DNA of 21,269 nucleotides from Boletus sp. NGJ. Taxonomy: Eukaryota > Basidiomycota > Agaricomycetes > Boletales > Boletaceae. Below the pieces are notes generated by a model, which had not been told where the DNA came from, searched no databases, and worked only from the letters and a program-made list of their open reading frames with translations. Positions 8,910 to 18,064 of the stretch are shown piece after piece (positions within the stretch are counted from its first letter, which is position 1; each line of letters starts with the position of its first letter). The DNA lies in contig JAGTXK010000237.1 in the NCBI GenBank assembly GCA_019096195.1, positions 1 to 21,269 of the forward strand, written 5' to 3'. The position numbers and the translations under genes are program-made.

Positions 8910-10007
8910 TTCATTGTGAGTCCCCTCTCCACCCTGCAACATGCAGATGTATGTCAAGTCAAAGCGCTGACGACTTGAGCATTGCAGTTGCTTGCTGTCT
9001 GGATTTGAACTCTTGAAATCATCACCCAGATGGTCGACGGGTCATTTCTCGAGTGTGGGTGTGGGGGCTTGGACAGGGATGGGTGCATCAGGTTTGGACT
9101 TGGCAGGTGACATGCACTGATTGTTGTCACTAGGATTTTTGAAATGAATTGACAAAAATTTATTGTGGTGTTTGAAGGTGACGTTGCACTCAATAATGAC
9201 TGTGTGTTGATCTGGCAAGTAGATTTGGTGTGCCATTGATTCCAAATTGTATCCTACCCAGTGACCTTCAATAGCATGGTCATTCAGCTTTGATCCAGAG
9301 CGGTCCAGGATCCAGCACTTCAAACCCTAGACTGGCAAGTCCCTAAGGTGAGGTTTCTTTCCATATAGCATTTTGTACAGTGTTTTGCCATCTAGTGCTC
9401 AAGTTACTGATCTGTTTTTAACCCACATGACGTGTAAAAGAGCTTCTCCCCACAGCATCTTTAATAGTCTGCTCGCATGCAAGATAGTGCATATGTGTTC
9501 CACTAGAGTTTGGTTCAGTCGTTCTGCAACGCCATTATGTTGAGGTGTGTCATGGGTGGTAAGTTTTCATTCTGTCCCGCTGCGATTCAAGTGACAAGAA
9601 AATTCGTCGGATAGGTACTCCCCCCCACGGTCAGAATGAAGCCGTTTGACAGAGATGCCGTGTTGCATCTTCAGCCAAGACTCAAACTCCAGCTAAGCAG
9701 AAAATGTGTCCAATTTCACAAATAACAGACTGACACGCATATAGCGGGTATGGTCATCTGTAAATGAGCAATAGTAGCTCTGTTTTCCAGGCGTTTGGAC
9801 AGGGGATGGGCCCCATACGTCAGTATGTATTTCATCACCAAGTGCCATCGTACAGGTAGGCTCACGAGTGGTACCAATAGGTTTGTGTACTGCTTTTCCA
9901 TATTTGCAAGCAATGCATTGGCCCATATCAGTGTGGTCTGGATGTAATGTGATGCCCGAGATCATCCCTTTTGACAGCATTTCATGACTGGTGGAAATAC
10001 CAATATG
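8910..10007 (-). pseudogene. pol: Copia pol, integrase
   Basis: Integrase remnant. After the nested LTR the frame resumes at GISTSHEML and completes an HHCC zinc site ending CIACKYGK. The catalytic core shows HTDVWGPS (first Asp, near 9820), HSDRGGEYLSDEF (second Asp, near 9630) and NGVAERLN (Glu, near 9530), all retained. The C-terminal part includes the Copia-typical VKNRSVT, LDGKTLYKMLYGKKPHLRDL and KLNDHAIEGHWVGY. One frame covers the whole length but contains TAG at 9695-9693, TGA at 9569-9567, TGA at 9401-9399, TAG at 9329-9327 and TGA at 9044-9042. A Pro-rich linker leads towards reverse transcriptase, with one further TGA at 8909-8907. Confidence 0.9.
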
Positions 10008-11016
10008 TGTTACACTGGGTAACAATGTGACACGTTCCCGTATAATCCCCCTGTTGGATTATAGGACTAGCAGGACTTGAGGGAAATATCTACCTCCAGA
10101 GACCCAAGGTTTCCTCTGACTGGGGACCAACTGCTAGCTTTACGTAGAGTCCTCTCGTTACCTCTACGACCAATGGCAGAGTCTTGGATTTACCACGGTG
10201 GCGTGATCCTTAAAAAGGATGGGCAGACTGGTGCACAGGCCAGGAGACAGTTGCCTTCCGTCAGCTAGTTCTCCTGGGCTTACTGGGCCTAGTGCTGGTG
10301 GCAGAGTCCCGGGCTTTACGAGTTGCCGGTGGTGGAGTCCTGGGCTTGCTGGGTCAGTGGTGGAGTCCTGACCGACAACGACCAACCCCTGTTGGTCGTT
10401 GGAGTTGCCAAAGCTTTAGAAGCCTGTAATGGCAATGATGGCACACAAGTGCGAAGTGATAAGAACGATGATCACAAGCGCAAGGGCAATCACCTCCAGA
10501 GCATGGGGAAGGCTTCTGAGGTGAAGTGGAACCTTTTGCGGGAGAAGCAGGTAGATTACACAGGAAGGAGTGTAGATCTAGGTTAGAGTTACATGAAGGG
10601 CCTGCATCCCTATTTATAGGCCTTACCCGTCTAGGGCAGGCTTTGTAATGAATATAGTAATTGTTAGTCGTGGACGAAAGATTACTATAAATGGATCAAG
10701 GCATGAGTCAAAATGGGAAGGTAGGAATACTAGGCTATGCACAAGAGAGCACAGCTGAGGAGGCAATGTCTATGATCAGATCAAGAAGGAAGAAAGCATA
10801 TATCAGATGAAATAAAGGAGGCGGTGTCCATACCAAATGGGTAGGTTCCTGAAAAGAGAGTTATGAATAACTTCCTAGAAAGGAGGTTCCAGATGGGGCA
10901 ATGCCTGAGTTGGTGTCACAGGGGAATCCCAGGTCTGAGTCGAAGAAAAGGTCATCTCATAGTCCTATGGGAGGTGAAGGAAGGGGAAAAGATGTACCCC
11001 CTTCAGTAACCATAAC
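10008..11016 (+). mobile_element. Solo LTR, family A copy 1 (1009 bp), nested in Copia integrase
   Basis: Starts TGTTACACTGGGTAACA and ends ACCATAACA, with perfect 5-bp target copies ATATG at 10003-10007 and 11017-11021. Taking it out rejoins the GAG-pre-integrase frame exactly (CLSH to GISTSHEML). The same family occurs at 13949-14873 (inverted) and 16212-17094. Shared landmarks are ACATGAAGGGC, a TATTTATAGG or TATATATAG TATA-like site (10611-10620 here), GGAGGCAAT with ATCTATGATCAGATCAA, and GGAGGTGAAGGAAGGG close to the end. No gag or pol sequence is present. Confidence 0.92.
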
Positions 11017-11563
11017 AATATGCGATAAACAGGTGTGGGGGTCTTCTATGGTAACCTGTTCGTCATCTTTCACAACCATTGCAGTCGGAACTTGGTATGT
11101 GTGTTGTGTATGATACAGACTGTTCGTGATGCTAACTTCCCTGAGAAACTTTTTATGTGCATCAAAGATCTGACAGGTGGGTCCATCGAAGACTGCATGA
11201 CATCCCGCTTGAGTAAGATGACCGATAGATACCAGGGTAACATGCATACTCGGTGCATATAACATGTCTTTCAAGAGGATGTAAGTTCAAGAGGATCCAT
11301 TTGGAAGATATATGGGTAAGTCGCCTTTTCCAATTGTGTTGAAAGTGTCATTGTCGGCTCCTTGGATAGGCTTAGGTGGAATGGAAACGAAGTTGACAAA
11401 ACGTTCGTGTGAAGGAGAAAGGTGTTGCGATGCTCCACTGTCATATAACTTGGGAACACTTGCTGTGTCTATGCATGCAAGGAAAGCTTCACTGTCATGG
11501 ACAATGTCTGGGAGGTGAGCCATGTGCAGTCGGGCTGGACCGCTGCACAAGGCTGATCTACCA
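11017..11563 (-). pseudogene. pol: Copia pol, protease and start of the GAG-pre-integrase domain
   Basis: The aspartic protease active site reads LYDSGASQH near 11435-11460 (Asp-Ser-Gly triad, intact). Downstream come KGDLPIYLPNGSS and then an in-frame TGA at 11289-11287, after which the same frame resumes with TYILLKDMLYAP and VTLVSIGHLTQAGC, the conserved lead-in to integrase. The domain is cut after CLSH by the solo LTR at 10008-11016 and continues in frame on its other side. The frame differs from gag by an indel near 11560. Confidence 0.87.
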
Positions 11564-12482
11564 CATGCACTGAGGTAGAACCTTTCCCATTCTTCGAGTT
11601 TTTGTCTTTAGATTTCTTTCTACAAGGTTTCCATCCTTTGGGGGCTTGCCCGGCCTTTCCACTGCCTTCCTCCCAGCAATCGCCAATTTTGTGCCCAGTC
11701 CAACCACAGTTGTGACAGGAACCAAGGAATTTCTGACGAGATCCTTTTTGCTTAGATGCATCCACTCCAAAAGCAGAATCTTCTGGTGACAAACTTTTGC
11801 CTTTGGATTTGCCACCATCCTGAAGAGTGAGTCTGTCATACTCTTCCAAGACAATATCCATTAGGTCGTTAGGAGTAATGGTCTTTTGCTGTAGGTGCAT
11901 GGTAGACGAAAGTGATGCTAAGCCAGGGTTGTAGGAATGAGGGAGTGACACATATATGATGTTAAAGAGGTTGTTGTCAGACACTGGCCATCTGATCAAT
12001 GCAAGCTCTTCATGCATTGCAATAATTTTGTCAATATGAGCGCATGCTTTCCCACCGTCCTTCAGTTTCAGCTTGCCTAACTGTCGACGCATCTCTGCAC
12101 TGACTACAATAGAGCGCTGTTCAAAGAGAGCGCTCAATGTTGTGAAGTATTTGGAAGCACTTGTCTTGTTGACCAGTTGAATGAAAAGGGAGTTAGGGAG
12201 TGTATTGGCGATGATATGTCAGACTTTAGCATCCTTCTCGACCCATGTTGTCAGATCCTTGGTATATTCCATGACTGCTTTCACCTCATCTGGAGTTGTT
12301 GCCATCCATCCGCTCGGTTTTCCAACTGCTGGGTCTATGGGTTTAGGTGTCGTGCCATTGAGGTACCCACTAAGTCCTTGACTGGCTACAACCACCTGGA
12401 GTCGGACCTTCCAAGTGGCCCACTCCTTACCAGACGCGTCAAGCTTGGGTAGCTTAATCTCCTTGGATATTGTAGTACTCAT
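11469..12482 (-). pseudogene. gag: Copia gag polyprotein (UBN2-type capsid with zinc knuckle)
   Basis: Retrotransposon capsid protein. The ATG at 12482-12480 opens MSTTISKEIKLPKLD, typical of Copia gag, then KEWATWKVRL. One in-frame TGA at 12221-12219 (KV*HII) interrupts it, and the frame then continues through TLSALFEQRS and MDIVLEEYDRL to a CCHC zinc knuckle, CHNCGWTGHKIGDC (C-x2-C-x4-H-x4-C), near 11680-11725, followed by a Lys-rich nucleic-acid-binding tail. The frame ends at 11469. The protease lies in a different frame, entered by an indel near 11560, so the single polyprotein expected of Copia is broken. Apart from the one stop, gag is well preserved. Confidence 0.9.
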
Positions 12483-12546
12483 TATGGTGAATATATGCGT
12501 GTCGTTTATGAGTTTTTCTCGTGATTAGAGCGCGGGGCTCATAACC
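12482..12546 (-). other. Copia leader between the primer binding site and gag
   Basis: Short untranslated leader, about 50 bases from the primer binding site to the gag ATG. Nothing else is seen in it. Confidence 0.5.
12533..12546 (-). promoter_or_regulatory. Primer binding site, initiator-Met tRNA half-molecule type
   Basis: The minus strand reads GGTTATGAGCCCCG directly after the LTR end. GGTTATGAGCCC is complementary to the anticodon arm of initiator methionine tRNA (anticodon CAU), the internal priming site known from Drosophila copia and many fungal Copia elements. It sits about 50 bases upstream of the gag ATG. Confidence 0.8.
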
Positions 12547-12685
12547 TGTAGAAGTACACTCAGTACTGGATAGAGTCAGTGACTGAGGTGTAGAGTTGCA
12601 TTGAGATGAAGGTTATCTACACGATTATGTAATACAGATCTAACTGAGTCCATTTGTACCATAGTCCATATGAAATAATACAACA
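12547..12685 (-). repeat. 5' LTR of the Copia element (139 bp)
   Basis: Shorter LTR with a single copy of the 24-bp motif (12561-12584) that is doubled in the 3' LTR. It is followed, in element orientation, by the primer binding site. Confidence 0.88.
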
Positions 12686-12690
12686 TGTCG
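12686..12690. repeat. Target site duplication, right of Copia
   Basis: TGTCG, the diverged partner of 6474-6478. Confidence 0.6.
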
Positions 12691-12770
12691 AACTCAGATT
12701 AATCTTTCAGGTATCACATATTAATATTGTACATGCATCAGTAAATACAGGATTTCATCATAGTGCTCAT

Positions 12771-12990
12771 AGTGCCATAGTAGTTTCATAGATAACTTAT
12801 AGTATTCATAGTATATTCATAGTGTGCATAGTATCATAGTATCATAGTACCATAGCATTTCATTGTGTTCATAGTGTTCATAGTGTCATAGTATTGAAAG
12901 TGTATTCATAGTGTTCATAGTATCATAGTGTCATAATACCATAGCATTTCATAGCATTCATAGTACATCCATAGTAGTCATAGTTATAGT
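12771..12990 (+). repeat. CATAGT minisatellite
   Basis: Degenerate tandem array with CATAGT recurring every 8-14 bases and variable 2-8 base spacers such as TGTT, ATT and ATC. Confidence 0.8.
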
Positions 12991-13042
12991 AGTAATTTTA
13001 AGCTAATTCTAAACCTAAACCTAAATCAAAAGTATACAAAAA

Positions 13043-13225
13043 GTGTAGTCAAATGTGTAGTCAAATGTTGTACAAAAAGTGTAGGAAAGAGTGTAATACA
13101 GTGTAGCAAAAATGCGCACCAAATGTAGCAAAAGTGTAGCAAACAAAGTGTAGTCAAAAAAAGCAAACAAAAGTGTAGCAGAGTGTAGTACAGTGTAGCA
13201 AACAAAGTGTACCAAAAGTGTAGAC
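13043..13225 (+). repeat. GTGTAG minisatellite
   Basis: Array of AAAAGTGTAG or CAAAGTGTAG units with short spacers, in the core of the foldback block. Confidence 0.75.
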
Positions 13226-13418
13226 CTACATTCAAAAATATCCAAGTCCATTTTCCCACACTCAGTGTTAAAAAAGCGGACATTGTTTGCCAATATTTGT
13301 GCCACCATTCTTATATAAACAAGCCAGACTTCAAAAACTTTCCCACACTTTCTTGTTTCTTAATTTTATCCTTCTCTACTCATTACATGAAGTCAACACT
13401 TTACTTTGTAAATCATTA
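13226..13418 (+). other. Unique core of the foldback block with a TATA-like site
   Basis: The only non-repetitive part of the block. It contains TTATATAAAC at about 13312-13321 followed by pyrimidine-rich sequence, an arrangement like fungal promoters. No following coding sequence is seen, so promoter function is speculative. Confidence 0.35.
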
Positions 13419-13505
13419 GGATTGGGATTAGGATTGAGATTGGAACTGGGACTGGGATTAGGATTAGGATTAGGATTAGGATTAGATTTAGATTTAGATT
13501 TAGTA
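13419..13505 (+). repeat. TTAGGA / GATTTA tandem repeat
   Basis: Runs of GGATTA, then GGGACT variants, then GATTTA. It resembles but does not equal the fungal telomere repeat TTAGGG. CCTAAA units at about 13008-13026 are the inverted partner. Confidence 0.75.
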
Positions 13506-13597
13506 GAATTAATATTTGATTGAATTTGAAATTAGAATTGGCTTGAAATTGGATGAGAATTAGAATGAGAATTAGAATTGCTAAGCCACTTTGGAAG

Positions 13598-13830
13598 CAC
13601 TATGTACTGTACACTATGGCATCACTATGACCACACTATGAGACACTATGAGAATACTATGGGAATACTATGACCACTATGAAAGTACTATGAGAATACT
13701 ATGAGACACTGAGAATACTATGGCAGACTATGGCCACACTATGAACAGACTATGAGACACTGTCATAGTACTATCAAACCACTATCCAGTTGGACCCTTA
13801 CTATGAGCACTATGTTACTGTCCAGTACTG
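13598..13830 (+). repeat. ACTATG minisatellite
   Basis: Degenerate array of ACTATG with GAGACACT or GAGAATACT spacers, the inverted counterpart of the CATAGT array. Next to it lies CTGTCCAGCACTGGACAG, a palindrome with a 2-base spacer (about 13828-13845). Confidence 0.8.
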
Positions 13831-13948
13831 TCCAGCACTGGACAGTTAGTCCTGTTTTTACTGATGTGTATCAGCTAATTATACAATGTATGGACTGTAT
13901 AAATTGCCTGGTGATTTTGTACCCATGTGCATGATTTGACAGTGAGTG

Positions 13949-14873
13949 TGTTACGGTTATGGAAGGGGGTACATCTTTTTCTCTTCCTTCACCCCCTCCC
14001 AGACTCTGGGACAACCTTCTCTTCGACTCCTACAACTTGGGATTCCCCTATGATGCCCACACAAGCTTTGCCCCATCTGGAACTTCCCTTCTAGGTGATG
14101 CCCATCATGGCTGTGACACTGCCCCTTCCCATATCATTTATATATGCATTTCACCTCTGATCTGATCATAGACATTGCCTCCTCGGCTGTGTTCTCTCAT
14201 ACACAGCCTAGTATTCTGAATTCCTCATTTGACTGATGCCTTGATCCCTTATGGTAATATTCAGTCTGTGACTTACTATTACCATTTACAATATGAAGTC
14301 TGCCCTAGATTGGGAAGGCCTATATATAGAGGTGTTCGCCCCTCATGTAACTCTAACCTAGATCTACACAACTTCCTATGTAATCTACCAAATCACTGGT
14401 TCCACCTCACTTCAGATGCCTGCGCCCACTCTGGAAGTGATCACCATAGTGCTTGTGATTGTGCTTCTCATCACTTCACACTTGTGTGGCATTCTTGCCG
14501 TTCGCTTGCATATTTAGCCAACAGCAACTCCAATACAGACAGGGTTCTGCACAGATAGGACTGCGCCACTATCTTCAAGTCCAAGACTCTGTCATTGGCA
14601 CCACAAATAAGCCCAGGACTCTGCCACTGGCAACTGAATACGATAGGTCTATGCCTCCACTGGACTGCACCACCATCATCAAAGTCCAAGACTCTGTCAT
14701 TGGTCATAAAGAAGGCTTCAACCCCAAAGGAGGCTCTATGTAAAGCTAGCTGTTGGTCCCCATATCTAGGAACTCGGGCCTAGGGAGGTATTTTCCCCTG
14801 AAGTCTAGCTAGTCCAGTAATCAATCAGGTGGTCGGTTACTCGGAAACGTGTCACTTGTTACCCAGTGTAACA
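13949..14873 (-). mobile_element. Solo LTR, family A copy 2 (925 bp)
   Basis: Inverted relative to copy 1. Plus strand starts TGTTACGGTTATGG and ends CCCAGTGTAACA. Perfect 5-bp target copies GAGTG lie at 13944-13948 and 14874-14878. It aligns along its length with 10008-11016 reverse-complemented, with indels. No internal retrotransposon genes are present. Confidence 0.93.
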
Positions 14874-14878
14874 GAGTG

Positions 14879-15058
14879 CAACTGTATGATATATTCAAAG
14901 TCTCATTACACTTATGGTGCCGAAATTCATGCTGTCAGTCCACTGCATGATTCTAAACAACAGTACTATCAATTACTTGGTAACTTTGTCAATATCATGG
15001 TTGTAGCTGCTAACCTCTCATTCTGTTGATGGCATCAGTGTTGTTCACTAGACTGCAC
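14879..15058. other. Spacer between solo LTR and coding relic
   Basis: No gene or repeat is recognised. It may be the 3' flank of the minus-strand relic at 15059-15676. Confidence 0.4.
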
Positions 15059-15676
15059 TCATTTCTTGTGCTTCTGGACTAGGTCATTGAGATTGGACTC
15101 AAGATTACCAGTCTTTTTAATATTCATTATGGCACTAGTAGTGTCATGACCACTAGGTGCATCTTTCGATTTTACCACTTCATAATGAAGCTTATTTCAT
15201 TTTCACAGTGCTTTTACCTGCGCAGCAATGTCAAGCTCTTTATTGCTCAAGTGAGAATTCCCCCAGTTCATAAGATCAATTCCCTTTCCCTTTGACTGGG
15301 AGGGCTCCTCCTCCCTAGTAGTGTTTGATGAGTTGTCTGTCATAACACCTACTCTTTGCATGCATTTATGTATTCTATTTCTCTCATTTGCAGACAAGCC
15401 TAGTTCTGCTGCTTATATTGTACTAGCAAATACTGACTCAGGAATTACAGGTCTTTTTTCTGCCAACATATGGTCATCTCTGCATGCATTTTGTTGCTTC
15501 CTGTGCTGCACTAGAGTCCAAGGACCAGCTATACGTCCTAACTCAGAGTTTTGGGCTATTGGAAGAGCCCATGTGATCATAATCTCCCATAGCATACAGT
15601 GAGCCTGCTTGTAGAATGCCCGACATTTATGGCTGATCCTGTGGTGGGCCTGAGATATATGAGGTCCATGAGCCAT
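15059..15676 (-). pseudogene. Relic of an unidentified coding region
   Basis: One minus-strand frame reads through 206 codons with protein-like composition: MAHGPHISQAHHRISHKCRA at the first Met, then WEIMITWALPIAQNSELGRI, MLAEKRPVIPESVFASTI, a TAA, LGLSANERNRIHK, a Ser/Glu-rich stretch, KGKGIDLMNWGNSHLSNKEL, then TGA and a second TGA, and a Lys-rich tail (KKTGNLESN) to a final TGA at 15061-15059. The three internal stops show decay. I do not recognise the family; the small-domain-plus-basic-tail layout could be a retroelement gag or a repeated host gene, but that is a guess. The hAT element was inserted about 30 bases upstream of the first Met, and the frame may have extended further upstream before that. 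Confidence 0.5.
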
Positions 15677-15706
15677 GGTTGGGCCCAGCTAAGATGGACA
15701 TACATA

Positions 15707-15725
15707 TAGGCAATTGCATGGGTAT
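15707..15725 (+). repeat. hAT left terminal inverted repeat
   Basis: TAGGCAATTGCATGGGTAT, the exact inverted match of 20172-20190. Confidence 0.92.
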
Positions 15726-15743
15726 CCCATATCTCCCCAGGAA

Positions 15744-15855
15744 TCATGGGTATGGGTACCACTGGGGTATGGGTGTGGGTCTGCCCTTCCTATACTCATA
15801 CCCATACCCATACCCTGGAGGTGGATATATTACTGTGGGTATGTGTGGGTATCTT
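15744..15855 (+). repeat. hAT left subterminal GGGTATG repeats
   Basis: Clusters of GGGTATGGG on one side and CATACCCATACCC on the other (about 15802-15824) form an imperfect hairpin. The right end has GGGTATGGGTAT and GTATACCC at about 20118-20180. Reiterated subterminal motifs are the usual transposase binding sites in hAT elements; binding here is inference. Confidence 0.65.
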
Positions 15856-16080
15856 AGTATGTGGCAGATCAAGCCTGAGATCCAAATTTACAAGCCTTAA
15901 AAATAGACTCAACCTATATAGCACCATCATTACAAACAGTCAAAACATAATTCTAAATAGTCAAAATGACTGTGCTGAACTAAGATGACAAACCTTGAAA
16001 ATTTTGCACTCATAGTAGCTAAACTGGAAACAGTCAAGACTGACACTTCTTGCATCCTTCTTCACCATAAAACCCAATAC
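15856..16080. other. hAT 5' untranslated or decayed N-terminal region
   Basis: Sits between the subterminal repeats and the first recognisable transposase coding. An ATG at 15985 opens a short frame, but I cannot confirm it as the start. Confidence 0.35.
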
Positions 16081-16211
16081 CTCCACCACTGCAAAACAAG
16101 TCACCAAGCTGACTCATAAAGCTAAAGCTGTACTTGAGGAGAAAGTAGACTCTATCTCATCAAAGAAGTAGGCAGAAGGCCCAACAAAGAAACTGAAGAC
16201 TGACCAGCTGG

Positions 16212-17094
16212 TGTTATGACCTTGTAACAATGGGACATGTGACCTGGTGAACCAAAGGCAATCTAGGTTTCATGAGGACCTGCTACTCTCTCTTCCTCTA
16301 AATAGGCAAGGGTTAGGTTGGCTGGTGAGTAATGTAGCAGGCTTTGTGGGTGTTAGGATAACCACCTAAGCCTGATATGCAAGCGACAAAGATGTCCAGC
16401 TTCAAACATATCTCAGAGCAGCAACTGTCTGTGACATATGCTCTGCAAGACTTCTACTACCTAATCTACTCCTTGTAGGTCAGATGCCTCTTATAACTCT
16501 GGTCTGATAACAGGGAGTACAGCTTTGCCTTCAACCTCAATGGGTGGCAAACCAAACCAAGATGCTAGTAATCACCACAATTACTAGCAGGATGAGAAGC
16601 AATGATTTCAGCTTTGACTTCTAGGAACAGAAGTTGGTGGGGGAGTGGAGATGATATACACCAGGTTTGATTGTGTAGATCAAGGTTAGAGAGTTACATG
16701 AAGGGCAAACGCCCATATATATAGACCTTCCCAATCTAGGGCAGACTTCCTATCATATATAGTAATATGAGATTATAGATCAAATATTACTATGAAAAGG
16801 AGATCTTAGGCATCAGACAAATGAGGATTTTGGAATACTGGGCTGTGTACGAGAGAACACAGCCAAGGAGGCAATATCTATGATCAGATCAAAAGATGAA
16901 ATAGTTGTAGGTGAAATAGAGGGCTGTGTCATAGCCATAGTGGTGCATCGCCTAGAAGAGGTTTGGGTGAGGTGATGCTTGTGTGGGTGTTGCAGGGGAA
17001 TCCCATATCAGAGGAGTTGAAGAGAAGGTCATCCCAGAGTCCGGGAGGGGGTGAAGGAAGGGAAAAAGGTATACCCCCTTCCATAATCATAACA
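16212..17094 (+). mobile_element. Solo LTR, family A copy 3 (883 bp), nested in the hAT gene
   Basis: Starts TGTTATGACCTTGTAACA and ends ATAATCATAACA, with perfect 5-bp target copies GCTGG at 16207-16211 and 17095-17099. It aligns with 10008-11016 in the same orientation, most clearly over 16680-17094 (ACATGAAGGGC, TATATATAGACC, GAGGCAATATCTATG, GGGGGTGAAGGAAGGG). It splits the N-terminal part of the hAT transposase. Confidence 0.93.
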
Positions 17095-17642
17095 GCTGGT
17101 ATAGCCACCAACAAATGCTGCCATGTTGAGACAGACAAAGTGGAAGATGATGAGGACAAGGCTCTTGAAGGCAGTGATGACCATGAGACTAACTTGAACA
17201 GTGAGGACAATGAGCAAAGCCCAAGTTGTGCAGCCACCACTGAGACTAATGAAGAAGTTAGCCTCGAGGATGCTCTAGAAAAGATGATGAAAGATTGGAC
17301 TTCACTGATATATGCTTTCTTCCACCTTGTGCCCACTATCAAAAAGGTTGGTGAACGGTACTCACATCTCTTCAAGTGCTGTGCAAGGGGGTGCAAGGTC
17401 ACAGTCTGGAGATTACTTGACATAGGTGATGCACACTCGACTGGGAATATATGAAAGTATGTTAGGAAGTGTTGGGGGGTTGACATCTTGAAAACAGTAG
17501 ATGAAGCAAAGAGTGTCAATGATGCACATGAATATGTCATTGAGAGCCTCCTACACACTGGGTTAATCACCCAGACATTTGAGCAGAAGGGTCTCAGAAA
17601 GGTTACTTACTCGCGCTAGCAGCACATCTGTGCTGAGACAAA

Positions 17643-17691
17643 GTAAGTTTTCACCATTCTCATGCTTTCCATCTTATAACATGATCTACAG
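17643..17691 (+). other. Intron in the hAT transposase
   Basis: GTAAGT...CTACAG, 49 bp. Splicing joins AETK to LEIVRWV in frame. Confidence 0.75.
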
Positions 17692-17875
17692 GTTAGAGAT
17701 AGTAAGGTGGGTGGCAGAGAGCCTGTGCCCATTCACAATCATCCAGGATCAGGGATTCCAGTTGTTGATGAAAACAGGACGACCTGAATACTACTTACCT
17801 TCAGTTGTGATCATCTCACATGACATTTGGCTTGTCTTCACAAGGACCTGAGTGAGAGTAGCTAAAATGTTAAAG

Positions 17876-17926
17876 GTAATTGTCAGCACACACAGGTCAG
17901 ATCACCTTGCTCAGAGGACTTACTAG
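17876..17926 (+). other. Intron in the hAT transposase
   Basis: GTAATT...TTACTAG, 51 bp. It joins KMLK to EYNGKLNFMTDSW in frame. Confidence 0.75.
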
Positions 17927-18064
17927 GAGTACAATGGCAAATTGAATTTTATGACAGATTCCTGGACTGCACCAAACCATTGTGTGCTTGTTGCATTTTT
18001 GGTCCATCTGCACCACAAGGGGGTGCCATTGACTTTTCCACTTGATATTGTTGAGATGGCCAAG

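Larger units (their letters stand above)
6479..12685 (-). mobile_element. Ty1/Copia LTR retrotransposon, decayed, with two nested insertions
   Basis: Minus-strand element with gag, protease, integrase, reverse transcriptase and RNase H in Copia order. The 5' LTR is at 12547-12685 and the 3' LTR at 6479-6719; both start TG and end CA in the element's orientation. The flanking 5-bp duplications are TGTCA (6474-6478) and TGTCG (12686-12690), differing by one transition. Removing the nested solo LTRs at 7059-7537 and 10008-11016, each with one target copy, leaves about 4.7 kb, normal for Copia. At least ten in-frame stops and two frameshifts make it non-autonomous. Confidence 0.93.
12736..13866. 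repeat. Foldback-like satellite element
   Basis: A 1.1-kb block with mirrored structure. The outermost match is 17 bp (12736-12752 with 13850-13866 inverted, 16 of 17). Inside it is an exact 15-bp match (12759-12773 with 13800-13814). The left arm is built of CATAGT units (about 12760-12990) and the right arm of ACTATG units (about 13598-13830), which are reverse complements. Next inward lie CCTAAA/CTAAAT repeats on the left (about 13008-13026) and TTAGGA/GATTTA repeats on the right (about 13419-13505). The core holds GTGTAG repeats and a TATA-like stretch. No open frame looks coding. A non-autonomous foldback element is the best reading; target duplications could not be fixed. Confidence 0.6.

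Noticed and set aside
8560-8919. 119-codon plus-strand frame
   Set aside because: Antisense shadow of the Copia reverse transcriptase N-terminal region, whose motifs are clear on the minus strand.
10052-11016. Family A LTR starting at TGTTGG
   Set aside because: No matching target duplication there; the start at 10008 gives a perfect ATATG pair and aligns with the end of copy 2.
13419-13505. Interstitial telomere
   Set aside because: Units are mostly TTAGGA and GATTTA rather than TTAGGG, and they pair with inverted CCTAAA units as part of the foldback block.
12771-13830. CRISPR-like regular repeats
   Set aside because: Units are 6-14 bases with irregular spacing, no conserved long repeat or unique spacers, no cas genes, and the genome is eukaryotic.
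16963-17094. Start of a plus-strand frame running into the hAT coding
   Set aside because: This part lies inside the nested solo LTR; the open frame crosses the LTR end by chance, and genuine hAT coding begins after 17099.
16929-17570. 213-codon minus-strand frame
   Set aside because: It spans the solo LTR end and the antisense of the hAT acidic linker and zinc finger; Ser/Leu-rich shadow composition and no motif.
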